From NCBI RefSeq assembly GCF_000225445.1, contig NC_017256.1, positions 248,001 to 312,000 of the forward strand: a stretch of 64,000 nt of DNA, written 5' to 3'. The stretch comes from Buchnera aphidicola str. Ak (Acyrthosiphon kondoi) (lineage in GTDB: Bacteria > Pseudomonadota > Gammaproteobacteria > Enterobacterales > Enterobacteriaceae). Position 1 is the stretch's first letter. Each line of letters opens with the position of its first letter. Below are positions 52,875 through 62,248 of the stretch, one piece after another. A program made the position numbers and the translations under genes. Under the pieces are notes generated by a model. It was not told the origin of the DNA and searched no databases. It saw nothing but the letters and a program-made list of their open reading frames with translations.

Positions 52875-53282
52875 TTAAATAATACTCATAGGTAATAATT
52901 CCCTAGATTTTCCTGCTTCATCAATAGCTACATAAATAAATACTGCTTCTGCAGCACAGTAATATTGACCTAATGGTTTAGAATAAATTTTCTTAATCCA
53001 GATTTCCACATTAATTTTAATAGAACTTTTGCCAATTTTGATGCAATTTGCATAGCAATTCACAATATCACCAACTGATATAGATTTTAGAAAAGTAATC
53101 CCATCAACTCGTACAGTTGCTACTTTTCCTCCTGCAATTTCTTTTGCTAATATTGCACCTCCCATATCCATTTGAGACATAATCCAACCACCAAAAATAT
53201 CACCATTAGCATTAGTATCTGCAGGCATTGAAAGTGTTTTTAACACTATTATTCCCTGTGGTAATTTATTTTTTTCTGACAT
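52875..53282 (-). CDS. yciA: Acyl-CoA thioesterase YciA
   Basis: Hot-dog-fold thioesterase acting broadly on acyl-CoAs. 135 residues (E. coli 132). MPADTNANGDIFGGWIMSQMD carries the catalytic Asn/Asp region near residues 18-38; VDGITFLKSISVGD follows. In a row yciC-yciB-yciA as in E. coli. Confidence 0.95.
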   Translation of the reverse strand: MSEKNKLPQGIIVLKTLSMPADTNANGDIFGGWIMSQMDMGGAILAKEIAGGKVATVRVDGITFLKSISVGDIVNCYANCIKIGKSSIKINVEIWIKKIYSKPLGQYYCAAEAVFIYVAIDEAGKSRELLPMSII

Positions 53283-53319
53283 TATTAAAATGTTCGCTCT
53301 ATTATTATGTTATAAAAAA

Positions 53320-53853
53320 TTACTTATCTTTTGATATTTTACAATTAATATAAATACCAGTTACTAAAATTAAAAAAAATGTTAAAGACGTAAAACCAAA
53401 AACTTTAAAATTTACCCATGTTGTTTCTGAAAAATAAAATGCTATATAAATATTTAAAATACCACAAAATAAAAAAAACAAAGACCAAAAAAAGTTGATT
53501 CTACGCCAATAAATATTAGATATTTTTATATCTTTTTCTAAAAATCTTTGTATCATCGGTTTTTTTGTCAAAAACTGGCTAATTAATAATATTATAGAAA
53601 AAATTATATAGATAATTGTTATTTTCCATTTAATAAATTGACTATTATGAAAAAATATTGTAAGAGAACCAAAGAAAAAAATGATAAAAAAACTAAATAA
53701 ACCGATTTTATCTACTTCATTATAAATAAACCAATGAAGTACACATATTAATCCTGATGTAACAATTAGAGCACCAGAGGCTACAAAAATATCATAAAAA
53801 TTATAAAATATGAAAAAAATGAACATTGGTAATATATTTAATATTTGTTTCAT
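53320..53853 (-). CDS. yciB: Inner membrane-spanning protein YciB (IspZ)
   Basis: Intracellular septation protein A family, linked to cell-envelope synthesis and division in E. coli. 177 residues (E. coli 179), with five or six transmembrane segments. Recognised by LPMFIFFIFYNFYDIFVASGAL, QFLTKKPMIQRFLEKDI, NIYWRRINFFWSLFF and TTWVNFKVFG. 28 bp downstream of yciC. Confidence 0.94.
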   Translation of the reverse strand: MKQILNILPMFIFFIFYNFYDIFVASGALIVTSGLICVLHWFIYNEVDKIGLFSFFIIFFFGSLTIFFHNSQFIKWKITIIYIIFSIILLISQFLTKKPMIQRFLEKDIKISNIYWRRINFFWSLFFLFCGILNIYIAFYFSETTWVNFKVFGFTSLTFFLILVTGIYINCKISKDK

Positions 53854-53881
53854 AATATAAACCTAGATAATCTTTTAATTT

Positions 53882-54625
53882 TTAAGAACGTAAAAAAATC
53901 ATATAAAATCGAAACAAGTATATAATTAAAATAGAAAATAGTATATTCATAGTAATATTTAATATTAAAAATAAAATATTTGTATTAATAAAATAAATAT
54001 GACCTAGTAATATTGTTAAAAAAAACTTACTTAACATCCAAAATAAAATACCTGATCCTATAATTTTTATATGTTTCCAAGAAATATGCATACTAAGACG
54101 TATAGAATCTATCAATCCATGTTCTTTAAAAGAAAAAATAATTGGAGATAAAGAAAGTGTTATTGATAATAATATACCTGGTATAATTAATAACATAAAA
54201 CCTATTTGAATCATAAAAGTAGTCAAAAAATTTAACATGAATAAACTTGGTAAAAATGAAAACAAAGAACATATTGATGATATAATTGATTTTTTTTTAT
54301 TTTCAGATAAAATAGAAATTAAAATTATAATACTTCCTAATAATACTGTTTTACTGATTAACAATTCTATGATTTTAAAAAAAGAATATTTTAATAATGC
54401 ATTTTTTTCTTCTAAATCCATATTTTCAATTAATTCTAATAATGATCTAGAATGCAAAAATTCATTGTTTTCTATTATAGATGCAATATATACATCTGGT
54501 TTAATTAACATATTAATTAACATATTAATAAAGGTAACAAACATGGATATGAAGAAAATAATTCTTATTTGTTTGCAAAAAAAATAACATGTATCATGAT
54601 ATAATTCGCTTACTGTAATTGTCAT
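53882..54625 (-). CDS. yciC: Inner membrane protein YciC
   Basis: Polytopic inner membrane protein of the UPF0259 family; function unknown. 247 residues, the E. coli length, with about six transmembrane segments. N-terminal MTITVSELYHDTCYFFCKQI and the central LLIIPGILLSITLSLSPIIF and SIRLSMHISWKHIKIIG blocks match the family. Lies between trpA and yciB as the remnant of the E. coli trpA-yciC interval. Confidence 0.9.
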   Translation of the reverse strand: MTITVSELYHDTCYFFCKQIRIIFFISMFVTFINMLINMLIKPDVYIASIIENNEFLHSRSLLELIENMDLEEKNALLKYSFFKIIELLISKTVLLGSIIILISILSENKKKSIISSICSLFSFLPSLFMLNFLTTFMIQIGFMLLIIPGILLSITLSLSPIIFSFKEHGLIDSIRLSMHISWKHIKIIGSGILFWMLSKFFLTILLGHIYFINTNILFLILNITMNILFSILIIYLFRFYMIFLRS

Positions 54626-54732
54626 ATGTATATTCCCTTATAAATCTTTTTATATAATACAAAGATTATACATATAATTTAAAACAAGAATATTTTTTAA
54701 AATATATATATTATGAATTTTAATAAAAAATA

Positions 54733-55542
54733 TTATTTTAATTTACTAGACAATTTTAATGAATTAATAAATCTTTTTATTTTTTTAATCATTTCATCTT
54801 CTTGATTTAAATATTTTTCAATAATATGTATAATTGCTGAACCACATATTATGCCAGATAAACCTGATAACATTGCTTCTTTAACTTGTTTAGGATTTGA
54901 AATACCAAAACCTTGTAATAAAGGAATAGAATTGTATTTTTTTATTTTTTTTATAAAACTTGTAGGTAACGAAAAAGTTTTATTTTCAATACCTGTTACT
55001 CCCGCACGAGATAATACATAAATAAATCCTTGTGCATATGAAGAAATTTTATGTAAAAAATTTTTATCTGCATCCGGAGGACACATAAAAATAGAATTAA
55101 TCTGGTGCTTATTTGCAGTTTTATAAAAAACTTTTGATTCCTCAATTGGAACATCTGCTATAAGAACAGAATCTAAACCAGAATCAAAACATTGCAAATA
55201 AAAATTATCAATACCTTGATTATATACAAGATTGGCATATATCAAAACACCAATAGGTATTTTTTCATTTTTTTCGCGTATTTTTTTTAATATTTGAAAG
55301 TATTCAAAAAAAGTATTTTTTTTAGATAAGGCTCGTAAGTTTGCTTTTTGAATAGTTGGTCCATCAGCTAATGGATCTGAAAATGGAATTCCAACCTCTA
55401 AAGCATCAGCTCCATTTTCAATCAATGCTTCAATAATTTTTATTGATATTTCTAAAGAAGGATCCCCTAAAACCACAAAAGGTATAATACATCCTTCTTT
55501 TAACAAAGATAATCTTTTAAACATTATCTGATATCGATTCAT
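54733..55542 (-). CDS. trpA: Tryptophan synthase alpha subunit
   Basis: Cleaves indole-3-glycerol phosphate to indole, channelled to TrpB. 269 residues (E. coli 268). TIM-barrel with catalytic Glu49 ([11 protein letters not shown]) and Asp60, [11 protein letters not shown] and LLQGFGIS. Start ATG 55542 matches E. coli MERY..; it lies 26 nt inside trpB, on the opposite reading frame of the same strand, so it is translationally coupled. Confidence 0.97.
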   Translation of the reverse strand: MNRYQIMFKRLSLLKEGCIIPFVVLGDPSLEISIKIIEALIENGADALEVGIPFSDPLADGPTIQKANLRALSKKNTFFEYFQILKKIREKNEKIPIGVLIYANLVYNQGIDNFYLQCFDSGLDSVLIADVPIEESKVFYKTANKHQINSIFMCPPDADKNFLHKISSYAQGFIYVLSRAGVTGIENKTFSLPTSFIKKIKKYNSIPLLQGFGISNPKQVKEAMLSGLSGIICGSAIIHIIEKYLNQEDEMIKKIKRFINSLKLSSKLK

Positions 55543-56725
55543 TCTTTTTTCCCTTTTTTAAAACATCATGCACTGTAAAAATATCTTTGTCACCCCGACC
55601 AGAAAGATTAACAATTAAAATTTGTTTTTTTTGAGGATGCATTTTCATTATTTTTAATGCATATGCTAAGGCATGAGAAGATTCTAAAGCAGGAATAATG
55701 CCTTCTTCTCTACATAAAGATTGAAATGCATTGATCGCTTCTTGATCAGTAATAGATACATATTGAGCACGATGAGTGCTATTTAACCAAGCATGTTCAG
55801 GTCCTACAGACGGAAAATCTAATCCTGCTGAAATCGACCAAGATTCTTGAATTTGTCCCTCTTGATTTTGCATTAAATGAGATTTCATACCAAAATAAAT
55901 ACCAGTTCTACCATGTTTTAATGGTGCTCCATGTTTTCCTGTATGTATGCCATGACCTGCTGGTTCTACACCAATTAGATTAACTTTATCATAAATAAAA
56001 TCTGAGAATATTCCAATTGCATTGGAACCTCCTCCGATACATGCAATAATTGAATTTGGAAGCTTATTTTCTTGTTCTAAAATTTGTTTTTTTGTTTCTT
56101 CTCCAATCATTTTCTGAAATTCACGAACAATAGTAGGATAAGGATGTGGTCCAGCTGCAGTACCAATCATATAATGAGATGTTTTATAAGTACTAGACCA
56201 ATCACGTAAAGCTTCATTACATGCATCTTTTAATGTACCAGAACCATTTTTTACTGATATAACTTTTGCACCCATTAATTGCATGCGAAAAACATTTGTA
56301 CTTTGTCTTTTAACATCTTTAACTCCCATGTAGATTCTACATTTTAAATTTAACAATGCACAAGCAATAGCAGCAGCTACACCATGTTGACCAGCACCTG
56401 TTTCAGCAATGATTTCTTTCTTTTTCATTCTAATTGCCAACATAGCTTGTCCTAAAACTTGATTAGTTTTATGTGCTCCACCATGTAGCAAATCTTCTCT
56501 TTTTAGATAAATACGCGTTTTTGTACCTTTGGTTAAATTTCTACATAAAGTCAATGGAGTGGGTCTTCCAGCATAATTTTTTAATAAATCATGAAATTTT
56601 TTTTGAAAATCAGTGTCTTCTTGTGCAGAAACAAAATTTTTTTCTAATTCAAATAAAGCAGGCATTAATATTTGAGGTACATACATACCACCAAATTCGC
56701 CAAAATAAGGATTTAGTAAAGTCAC
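55517..56725 (-). CDS. trpB: Tryptophan synthase beta subunit
   Basis: PLP enzyme joining indole and serine to tryptophan. 402 residues versus 397 in E. coli. GTG start with GGAG 9 nt upstream; [14 protein letters not shown] at the N-terminus, PLP Lys86 in GGAHKTNQ, glycine-rich phosphate loop GGGSNAIG. E. coli ends shortly after [12 protein letters not shown]; here the frame continues for about ten more residues into trpA, giving a 26-nt overlap by stop-codon loss. Confidence 0.97.
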   Translation of the reverse strand: MTLLNPYFGEFGGMYVPQILMPALFELEKNFVSAQEDTDFQKKFHDLLKNYAGRPTPLTLCRNLTKGTKTRIYLKREDLLHGGAHKTNQVLGQAMLAIRMKKKEIIAETGAGQHGVAAAIACALLNLKCRIYMGVKDVKRQSTNVFRMQLMGAKVISVKNGSGTLKDACNEALRDWSSTYKTSHYMIGTAAGPHPYPTIVREFQKMIGEETKKQILEQENKLPNSIIACIGGGSNAIGIFSDFIYDKVNLIGVEPAGHGIHTGKHGAPLKHGRTGIYFGMKSHLMQNQEGQIQESWSISAGLDFPSVGPEHAWLNSTHRAQYVSITDQEAINAFQSLCREEGIIPALESSHALAYALKIMKMHPQKKQILIVNLSGRGDKDIFTVHDVLKKGKKNESISDNV

Positions 56726-56764
56726 GTAATAGTTTCTCCTATCGTTTATTTAAAAAAAAGTTAT

Positions 56765-58126
56765 TTAACAATATCTTAGTCGTTGAAAAATTAATCTTAT
56801 TTTTTCATGATTTTTAATACCAGGAGATATTTCTATACCAGAATTAAAATCTAATCCTGAACAATGGAATTTGGAAGCAATAGTACAATTCTCTAAATTA
56901 ATTCCCCCAGCTAAAATAACGTTGTCTAAAACCTGATTATGTAAAATAGACCAATTAAAAGATGTATTACTTCCTCCAAAAAAAGAGTCAAAAACATACA
57001 TATTTATATTTTTATACTTACGATCAGGTAATTTAGATTGAATAGAAAAAGCTTTCCAAATTTTAACTTTGTCAGATAGTATATTTCTTAATTTATTAAT
57101 ATAGTCTTGATTTTCTTGACCATGCAATTGAACGGCATAGAGAGACAGTTCTTCAGAAAATTGAGCAATAGTATTTATATCTTCATTTTGAAAAACTCCT
57201 ACAAACCTTAATTGGCTATTTATGATAATATTTTTGGCAGTTTTTTTAGTAATATAACGAAGAGAATTTTTTACAAAAATCAGTCCGCCATAAATTGCCC
57301 CGCATTTTTCAGATATTTGTATATCAGTATTCCGAGTTAACCCACAAATTTTATTATTGCCAAATATTATAGAACGTACCCCGATTTCTAAATTATTTTT
57401 CGACATTAAATGTGAACCAATTAAAAAACCATTAACAAATTTACCAAGTTTTTTTATTTCACTATTTTTTGTTATGCCTGATTCGCTAATTATAATAATA
57501 TCTTTTTTAATTAAAGAAGATAAAATGCGAGTACGATTCAAATCAATTGACAAATCGTTTAAATTACGATTATTAATACCGATAATATTGGCATTTAATG
57601 CAAGGGCACGTTCTAATTCTTGTTTATTATTTACCTCAGTTAATATTCCCATATTTAATAGTTTTGCTATTTTAGATAATTCTTGATACTTTGCATCATC
57701 TAAAACAGATAACATTAATAAAATAGCATCTGCATTATAGTATCTAGCTAAATATACTTGATATGGATCAATAAAAAAATCTTTACATAAAACAGGCTGA
57801 GTAACACATTTTCGTACTATGTTTATAAACTTTAAATTTCCATGAAAATATTTTTCATCTGTAAGAACCGAAACAGAAGAAGCATATTTTTTATACACAT
57901 TAGAAATTGCAACTAAATCAAAGTTATTTCTAATAATCCCTAAAGAGGGCGATGTTTTTTTGTATTCTAATATAAAACATGGTTTTTTTTCTTTTAAAGA
58001 ACTATAAAAATCTCGTGTCTTTATATTGATTTTATTTTTAAAACTACATAGAGGTTGGTTTTCTTTTCTCAATGTAATCCAATATATTTTATCTTTTATA
58101 ATTTTTTTAAGTATATTTTCTTGCAT
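56765..58126 (-). CDS. trpC: Bifunctional indole-3-glycerol-phosphate synthase / phosphoribosylanthranilate isomerase
   Basis: Fused TrpC-TrpF of the Enterobacterales type, 453 residues exactly as E. coli. N-terminal synthase barrel (about 1-255) with FILEYKKTSPS, VLCKDFFIDPYQ and GINNRNLNDLSIDLNRT; C-terminal isomerase barrel (about 256-453) with KICGLTRNTD, YGGLIFVKNS, VQLHGQE and LAGGINLEN. Start ATG lies 20 nt inside trpD; 39 bp separate its stop from trpB. Confidence 0.97.
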   Translation of the reverse strand: MQENILKKIIKDKIYWITLRKENQPLCSFKNKINIKTRDFYSSLKEKKPCFILEYKKTSPSLGIIRNNFDLVAISNVYKKYASSVSVLTDEKYFHGNLKFINIVRKCVTQPVLCKDFFIDPYQVYLARYYNADAILLMLSVLDDAKYQELSKIAKLLNMGILTEVNNKQELERALALNANIIGINNRNLNDLSIDLNRTRILSSLIKKDIIIISESGITKNSEIKKLGKFVNGFLIGSHLMSKNNLEIGVRSIIFGNNKICGLTRNTDIQISEKCGAIYGGLIFVKNSLRYITKKTAKNIIINSQLRFVGVFQNEDINTIAQFSEELSLYAVQLHGQENQDYINKLRNILSDKVKIWKAFSIQSKLPDRKYKNINMYVFDSFFGGSNTSFNWSILHNQVLDNVILAGGINLENCTIASKFHCSGLDFNSGIEISPGIKNHEKIRLIFQRLRYC

Positions 58127-59135
58127 AATTGTCTTCTTTTAGCATATCAGAAACATTTCTTATGTGTTTGTAAACATCTCCACTTCTGATTTTATGTAAT
58201 GCTAGCTCTGTATTTTCTTTTAAATTTTCATTTCCAAAAACTTTTAATAATAATGCTACATTTACTGCTATTAATTCTTCATGTAATCTATTACCTTTAC
58301 CTTGCATTATTTGACTGATTATAAAGTGATTTTCTTCTAATGAGTTTATTTTTAATCTATTTTTAGGATGGGTTTTTAATCCGAAACTTTCTGGTTGCAA
58401 TTCGTAAGATATAATTTCTTTATTAAGTAATTCAGAAACATATGTTGTTCCAAATAAAGTAACTTCATCAGTATCATCACTGTGTACAATTATTCCTCTT
58501 GTATATTTTAGATTTTGTAATATTTTAACTGTAGGACCGATGAGTTTTTTGTTATATACACCAATAACTGTAAGAGGAGGTACTGCAGGATTAAGAAAAG
58601 GTCCTAATAAATTAAAAATAGTTTTAGTTTTTAGGTTTTTACGAACATTATTAGAATATTTAAAACCATCGTGATATTTAGGTGCAAATAAAAAACAAAT
58701 ATTTAATTCATCTAGAGTTTGACGAGATTTTTCTGGAGATGCATTTAAATTTATATTTAATTTCTCTAAAAGATCAGAAGAGCCTGATTTACTAGAAATC
58801 TTTTTATTGCAATGTTTAATAACTTTAAAACCACATGCAGCGGCAACAAACGCACTTGCAGTTGAGATGTTAATAGTATTTTTATTATCGCCACCCGTCC
58901 CTACAATATCAGAAAAAATGTAATCAGGTTTTGGAAAAAATTTCATTTTTTCTGAAAATGCGTATATTGCTCCGGTTATTTCTTCAATTGATTCACCCCG
59001 TATTCGCATTGCTGTTAATATAGATGCTAATTGTATATCTGTTATTTTTCCAAAAGAAATCAATTTAAATAATTGATAACTTTCTTCTTGAGTTAAAGAT
59101 TTTGAATCATAAATTTTATTTAAAATATTTTGCAT
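58107..59135 (-). CDS. trpD: Anthranilate phosphoribosyltransferase
   Basis: Second step of tryptophan synthesis. 342 residues, as the stand-alone C-terminal half of E. coli TrpGD; the glutaminase (TrpG) domain is absent. Motifs: VGTGGDNKNTINISTASAFVAA, KHCNKKISSKSGSSDLLE and FLFAPKYHDGFK. AAAGG lies 6 nt before the ATG. First gene of a trpDC(F)BA operon. No trpE, trpG or leader peptide lies upstream, consistent with plasmid-borne trpEG. A weak TTGAAT-17-TATTGT is visible in 59136-59366. Confidence 0.96.
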   Translation of the reverse strand: MQNILNKIYDSKSLTQEESYQLFKLISFGKITDIQLASILTAMRIRGESIEEITGAIYAFSEKMKFFPKPDYIFSDIVGTGGDNKNTINISTASAFVAAACGFKVIKHCNKKISSKSGSSDLLEKLNINLNASPEKSRQTLDELNICFLFAPKYHDGFKYSNNVRKNLKTKTIFNLLGPFLNPAVPPLTVIGVYNKKLIGPTVKILQNLKYTRGIIVHSDDTDEVTLFGTTYVSELLNKEIISYELQPESFGLKTHPKNRLKINSLEENHFIISQIMQGKGNRLHEELIAVNVALLLKVFGNENLKENTELALHKIRSGDVYKHIRNVSDMLKEDNYARKYT

Positions 59136-59366
59136 TTATTACCTTTAAAAATTTTTTAAAAATAAATATTTATTAATTGTAAAATGTTTTAAAATTTATA
59201 TTTTTTAAATTTCACAATAATCTATTGATGTAAATAATTCAATTTAAATTTAAAAAACTTTATTTTATATGATTTTTACAAACGAATTTTATACTAAAAA
59301 AATAAAAATATAACTATCATTTTAGAGCATTATATATGTTATATTTTTATTTTTTGGAGTTTTTAC

Positions 59367-60266
59367 ATGAATAAAATGTTAGTAATAATATTATTTTCTT
59401 TAGTATCTCTTACTTGGGGGACTACTTGGATCGCAATGAAAATCGCAACAGAAACAATTCCTCCATTTTTTGCTACTGGAATACGCTTTTTAGTCGCCTC
59501 TCCTTTGTTAATTATTATTGCATATTATACACAAACGCCTCTTTTATTTCCATATGGACAAAGATGGTTTCAATTTATCATTTCTATTTTTTATTTTTCT
59601 ATACCATTTACATTAATGTTGTATGGAGGAACTTATGTAAGCTCTTCTATCGCATCTATTATATTTTCAAATATGCCTGTAGCTGTATTAACAGTATCAT
59701 TTTTATACTTAAAACAAAAATTATTTTTAACTCAAAAAATAGGTATTTTGATTTCTTTAATTACATTATTAACTGTTTTACTGATAGAATTAGAATCAGA
59801 ATGTTTTTTTCAATGGAAAGGAATTTTAGCTTTACTTTTTGCATTGTTTAGTCATGCTTTTATTTATGCAGAATGTCAAAAAAAATGCTGTAATGTATCT
59901 GTTATTACTTTTAATGCTTTACCATCGTTAGTGTCTGGAATATTATTATCTACTATATCTTGGTTTATAGAAAATCCTCATATTGATACTTTTTCTAATA
60001 GATCTATTTTAGCTATATTTTATCTCGGAGATTTTTCTGGAATTTTTGGTATTTTATCTTTTTTTTATTTGCAACAGAAAGTAAGTGCATTTTATGCTTC
60101 TACTGTTTTTTTAATTTTTCCAGTTATTGCTGGATTTTTAGAAAATTATATTTATAAAAATACAATTTTACTATGTGAAATGTGGTTTATTTTCCCATTA
60201 ATTATAGGAATATTATTAACTTTGATTCCAGTTGATTATCTAAAAAAAATAAAAAATAAACCATAA
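59367..60266 (+). CDS. EamA/DMT-family transporter
   Basis: Ten transmembrane segments in two EamA repeats (about 1-140 and 145-295), 299 residues. N-terminal [22 protein letters not shown] is a typical DMT opening. Substrate cannot be told from sequence; the family exports amino acids and metabolites, and its place beside the trp operon in a nutrient-supplying symbiont makes a role in export attractive but unproven. TTGGAG lies 9 nt before the ATG. Similar to genes called yedA in other Buchnera genomes. Confidence 0.85.
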   Translation: MNKMLVIILFSLVSLTWGTTWIAMKIATETIPPFFATGIRFLVASPLLIIIAYYTQTPLLFPYGQRWFQFIISIFYFSIPFTLMLYGGTYVSSSIASIIFSNMPVAVLTVSFLYLKQKLFLTQKIGILISLITLLTVLLIELESECFFQWKGILALLFALFSHAFIYAECQKKCCNVSVITFNALPSLVSGILLSTISWFIENPHIDTFSNRSILAIFYLGDFSGIFGILSFFYLQQKVSAFYASTVFLIFPVIAGFLENYIYKNTILLCEMWFIFPLIIGILLTLIPVDYLKKIKNKP

Positions 60267-60295
60267 ATAATTAAATTATAAAAGGTTTTAGATAG

Positions 60296-61036
60296 ATGAG
60301 TGAAAAAATACAAAAAATATTGTCTCATTTTGGATATGGTTCACGTCGAAATATTGAAAAATTGATTCAATGTGGGAATATATCTATCAATGGGATAAAA
60401 GCAATAATTGGTCAACGTTTAGATTATAAAAATATTGGAGAAGTTAGGATAAAAGGAGAAATAATATCTATAAAAAAAACATATTTTAAAACAAAAGTAA
60501 TAATTTATAATAAACCAGAAGGAGAAATTTGTACTAGAAATGATGTCAAGAAAAGACCTACTGTATTTGATAAATTGCCTTTTTTAAATATTCATCGATG
60601 GATTAGTATTGGAAGATTAGATCTTAATACTAGAGGGTTATTATTATTTACAAATAATGGAAATCTAGCTAATAAACTCATGCATCCCAAGAACAAAGTA
60701 GAGAGAGAATATTATATTAGAGTTTTTGGACAAATTAATAAAAATACAATGAATATTTTAAAAAATGGAGTTAAAATTAAAGATGGTTATGCTTCATTTA
60801 AAAGTATAGAACCTATTGATTGTAAAGACTCAAGAAAAAATAAATGGTTTAAAGGTGTTTTATGTGAAGGAAAAAATCGTGAAATCAGATCCATGTGGAA
60901 AACTGTAAAATGTCAAGTTAGTAGATTAATCAGAATAAGGTATGGGAATATTATTTTGCCTAAAAATTTACAATTAGGGCATTGGACTGAATTAAATTCC
61001 ACATTAGTAGATAATTTATCTAATTTAGTTGCTTAA
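60296..61036 (+). CDS. rluB: 23S rRNA pseudouridine(2605) synthase RluB
   Basis: RsuA-type pseudouridine synthase. 246 residues, shorter than E. coli RluB (291) because the long basic C-terminal tail is missing. N-terminal S4 domain (KIQKILSHFGYGSRRNIEKLI), catalytic Asp in GRLDLNTRGLLLFTNNG, YNKPEGEICT and GKNREIRSMW. Order trp-rluB-sohB-topA follows the E. coli region. It could in principle be another RsuA-family member, but context favours rluB. Confidence 0.92.
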   Translation: MSEKIQKILSHFGYGSRRNIEKLIQCGNISINGIKAIIGQRLDYKNIGEVRIKGEIISIKKTYFKTKVIIYNKPEGEICTRNDVKKRPTVFDKLPFLNIHRWISIGRLDLNTRGLLLFTNNGNLANKLMHPKNKVEREYYIRVFGQINKNTMNILKNGVKIKDGYASFKSIEPIDCKDSRKNKWFKGVLCEGKNREIRSMWKTVKCQVSRLIRIRYGNIILPKNLQLGHWTELNSTLVDNLSNLVA

Positions 61037-61125
61037 AGAGAATACTAAAAATTTTTATATAAAAAATTCTTTATATATTTATTTGACAAAAACATTTTAG
61101 CTGTCTTTTAAAAAAGGTTCATTGT

Positions 61126-62163
61126 GTGAATTTACTTTTAAATTATGAATTATTCTTAGCAAAAATTATTACTTTTATTATAATCAGCATCTCTACATTG
61201 ACTTTATTTTATACAATAATAAAAAGAAAAAAAAACACTGATAGTAAAATAAAAATTACTTTACTTGAAGATAATTATAAAAATATAAAAAATAAAATCT
61301 TATTATCCACAATGGAAAATTTTGAAAAAAAAATATGGTTTGAAAAAGAAAAAATAAAAAATAAAAAAAACAAAAAAAAAATATTAGAAAATAAAGATCA
61401 ATATCTTAAAAATAAAAAGAAAAAATTATATATTTTAGATTTTAAGGGAGGAGTTTATGCAAATGAAGTGATGGGATTGCGAGAAGAAATATCTGCTGTA
61501 CTTTCTGTGGCAAATAAAAATGATGAAGTTTTATTACGTTTAGAAAGCTCTGGAGGTGTAATTCATGGATATGGATTAGCTGCTTCTCAATTAAATAGAT
61601 TGCGTCAACGAGGAATACATCTAATTGTATCTGTTGATAAAATTGCAGCAAGTGGAGGATATATGATGGCATGTGTTGCAGATTATATTGTTTCAGCACC
61701 ATTTGCAATAATAGGTTCAATTGGAGTGGTAGGTCAAATACCCAATTTTAACAAACTATTAAAAAAATACAATGTGGATGTTGAGCTTCATACTGCAGGA
61801 GATTATAAACGCACCTTGACAATGTTTGGACATAACACTCAATCAACACGTGATAAATTCTGTGAAGAATTAAATATGACACATAAACTTTTTAAAAATT
61901 TCATAAAAGAAATGAGACCATCTTTAGATATTGAAAGTGTGTCTAATGGAGAGCATTGGTTTGGGACAATGGCTTTAGAAAAAAAATTAGTTGATCAAAT
62001 TAGTACAAGTGATGATATTCTAATGTCGAAGATGGGAGAATACACTTTGTTGAACATTCAATATATTTATAAAAAAAAAATATTAGAACGTTTTACTTCT
62101 TCTATAGTACATAATATTAGAAAAATTTTACTTAAAATATTTTTTCATAAAAATTATTTATAA
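61126..62163 (+). CDS. sohB: Inner membrane peptidase SohB
   Basis: Signal-peptide-peptidase-like membrane protease of family S49, a multicopy suppressor of htrA loss in E. coli. 345 residues (E. coli 349). GTG start with AGG about 9 nt upstream. N-terminal transmembrane segment (about 10-31), Lys-rich linker (about 65-100), then the protease domain with Ser176 (AASGGYMM) and Lys228 (AGDYKRTLT) as the dyad. degP is also present in this window. Confidence 0.95.
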   Translation: MNLLLNYELFLAKIITFIIISISTLTLFYTIIKRKKNTDSKIKITLLEDNYKNIKNKILLSTMENFEKKIWFEKEKIKNKKNKKKILENKDQYLKNKKKKLYILDFKGGVYANEVMGLREEISAVLSVANKNDEVLLRLESSGGVIHGYGLAASQLNRLRQRGIHLIVSVDKIAASGGYMMACVADYIVSAPFAIIGSIGVVGQIPNFNKLLKKYNVDVELHTAGDYKRTLTMFGHNTQSTRDKFCEELNMTHKLFKNFIKEMRPSLDIESVSNGEHWFGTMALEKKLVDQISTSDDILMSKMGEYTLLNIQYIYKKKILERFTSSIVHNIRKILLKIFFHKNYL

Positions 62164-62248
62164 TTTTAAAAAAAAATTTTACATATAATTCATGTTGTGT
62201 TAATTATTTTTTTAGAATATAGATTAATATGATTTACTGGGTAAAAAC

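Noticed and set aside
59136-59366. trp leader peptide or attenuator upstream of trpD
   Set aside because: No short frame with tandem Trp codons and no terminator-antiterminator pair on the minus strand.
59414-59851. 145-residue open frame overlapping the EamA transporter
   Set aside because: Same strand, shifted frame, rich in Tyr/Asn/Ile from AT-rich sequence; no motifs and no ribosome-binding site.
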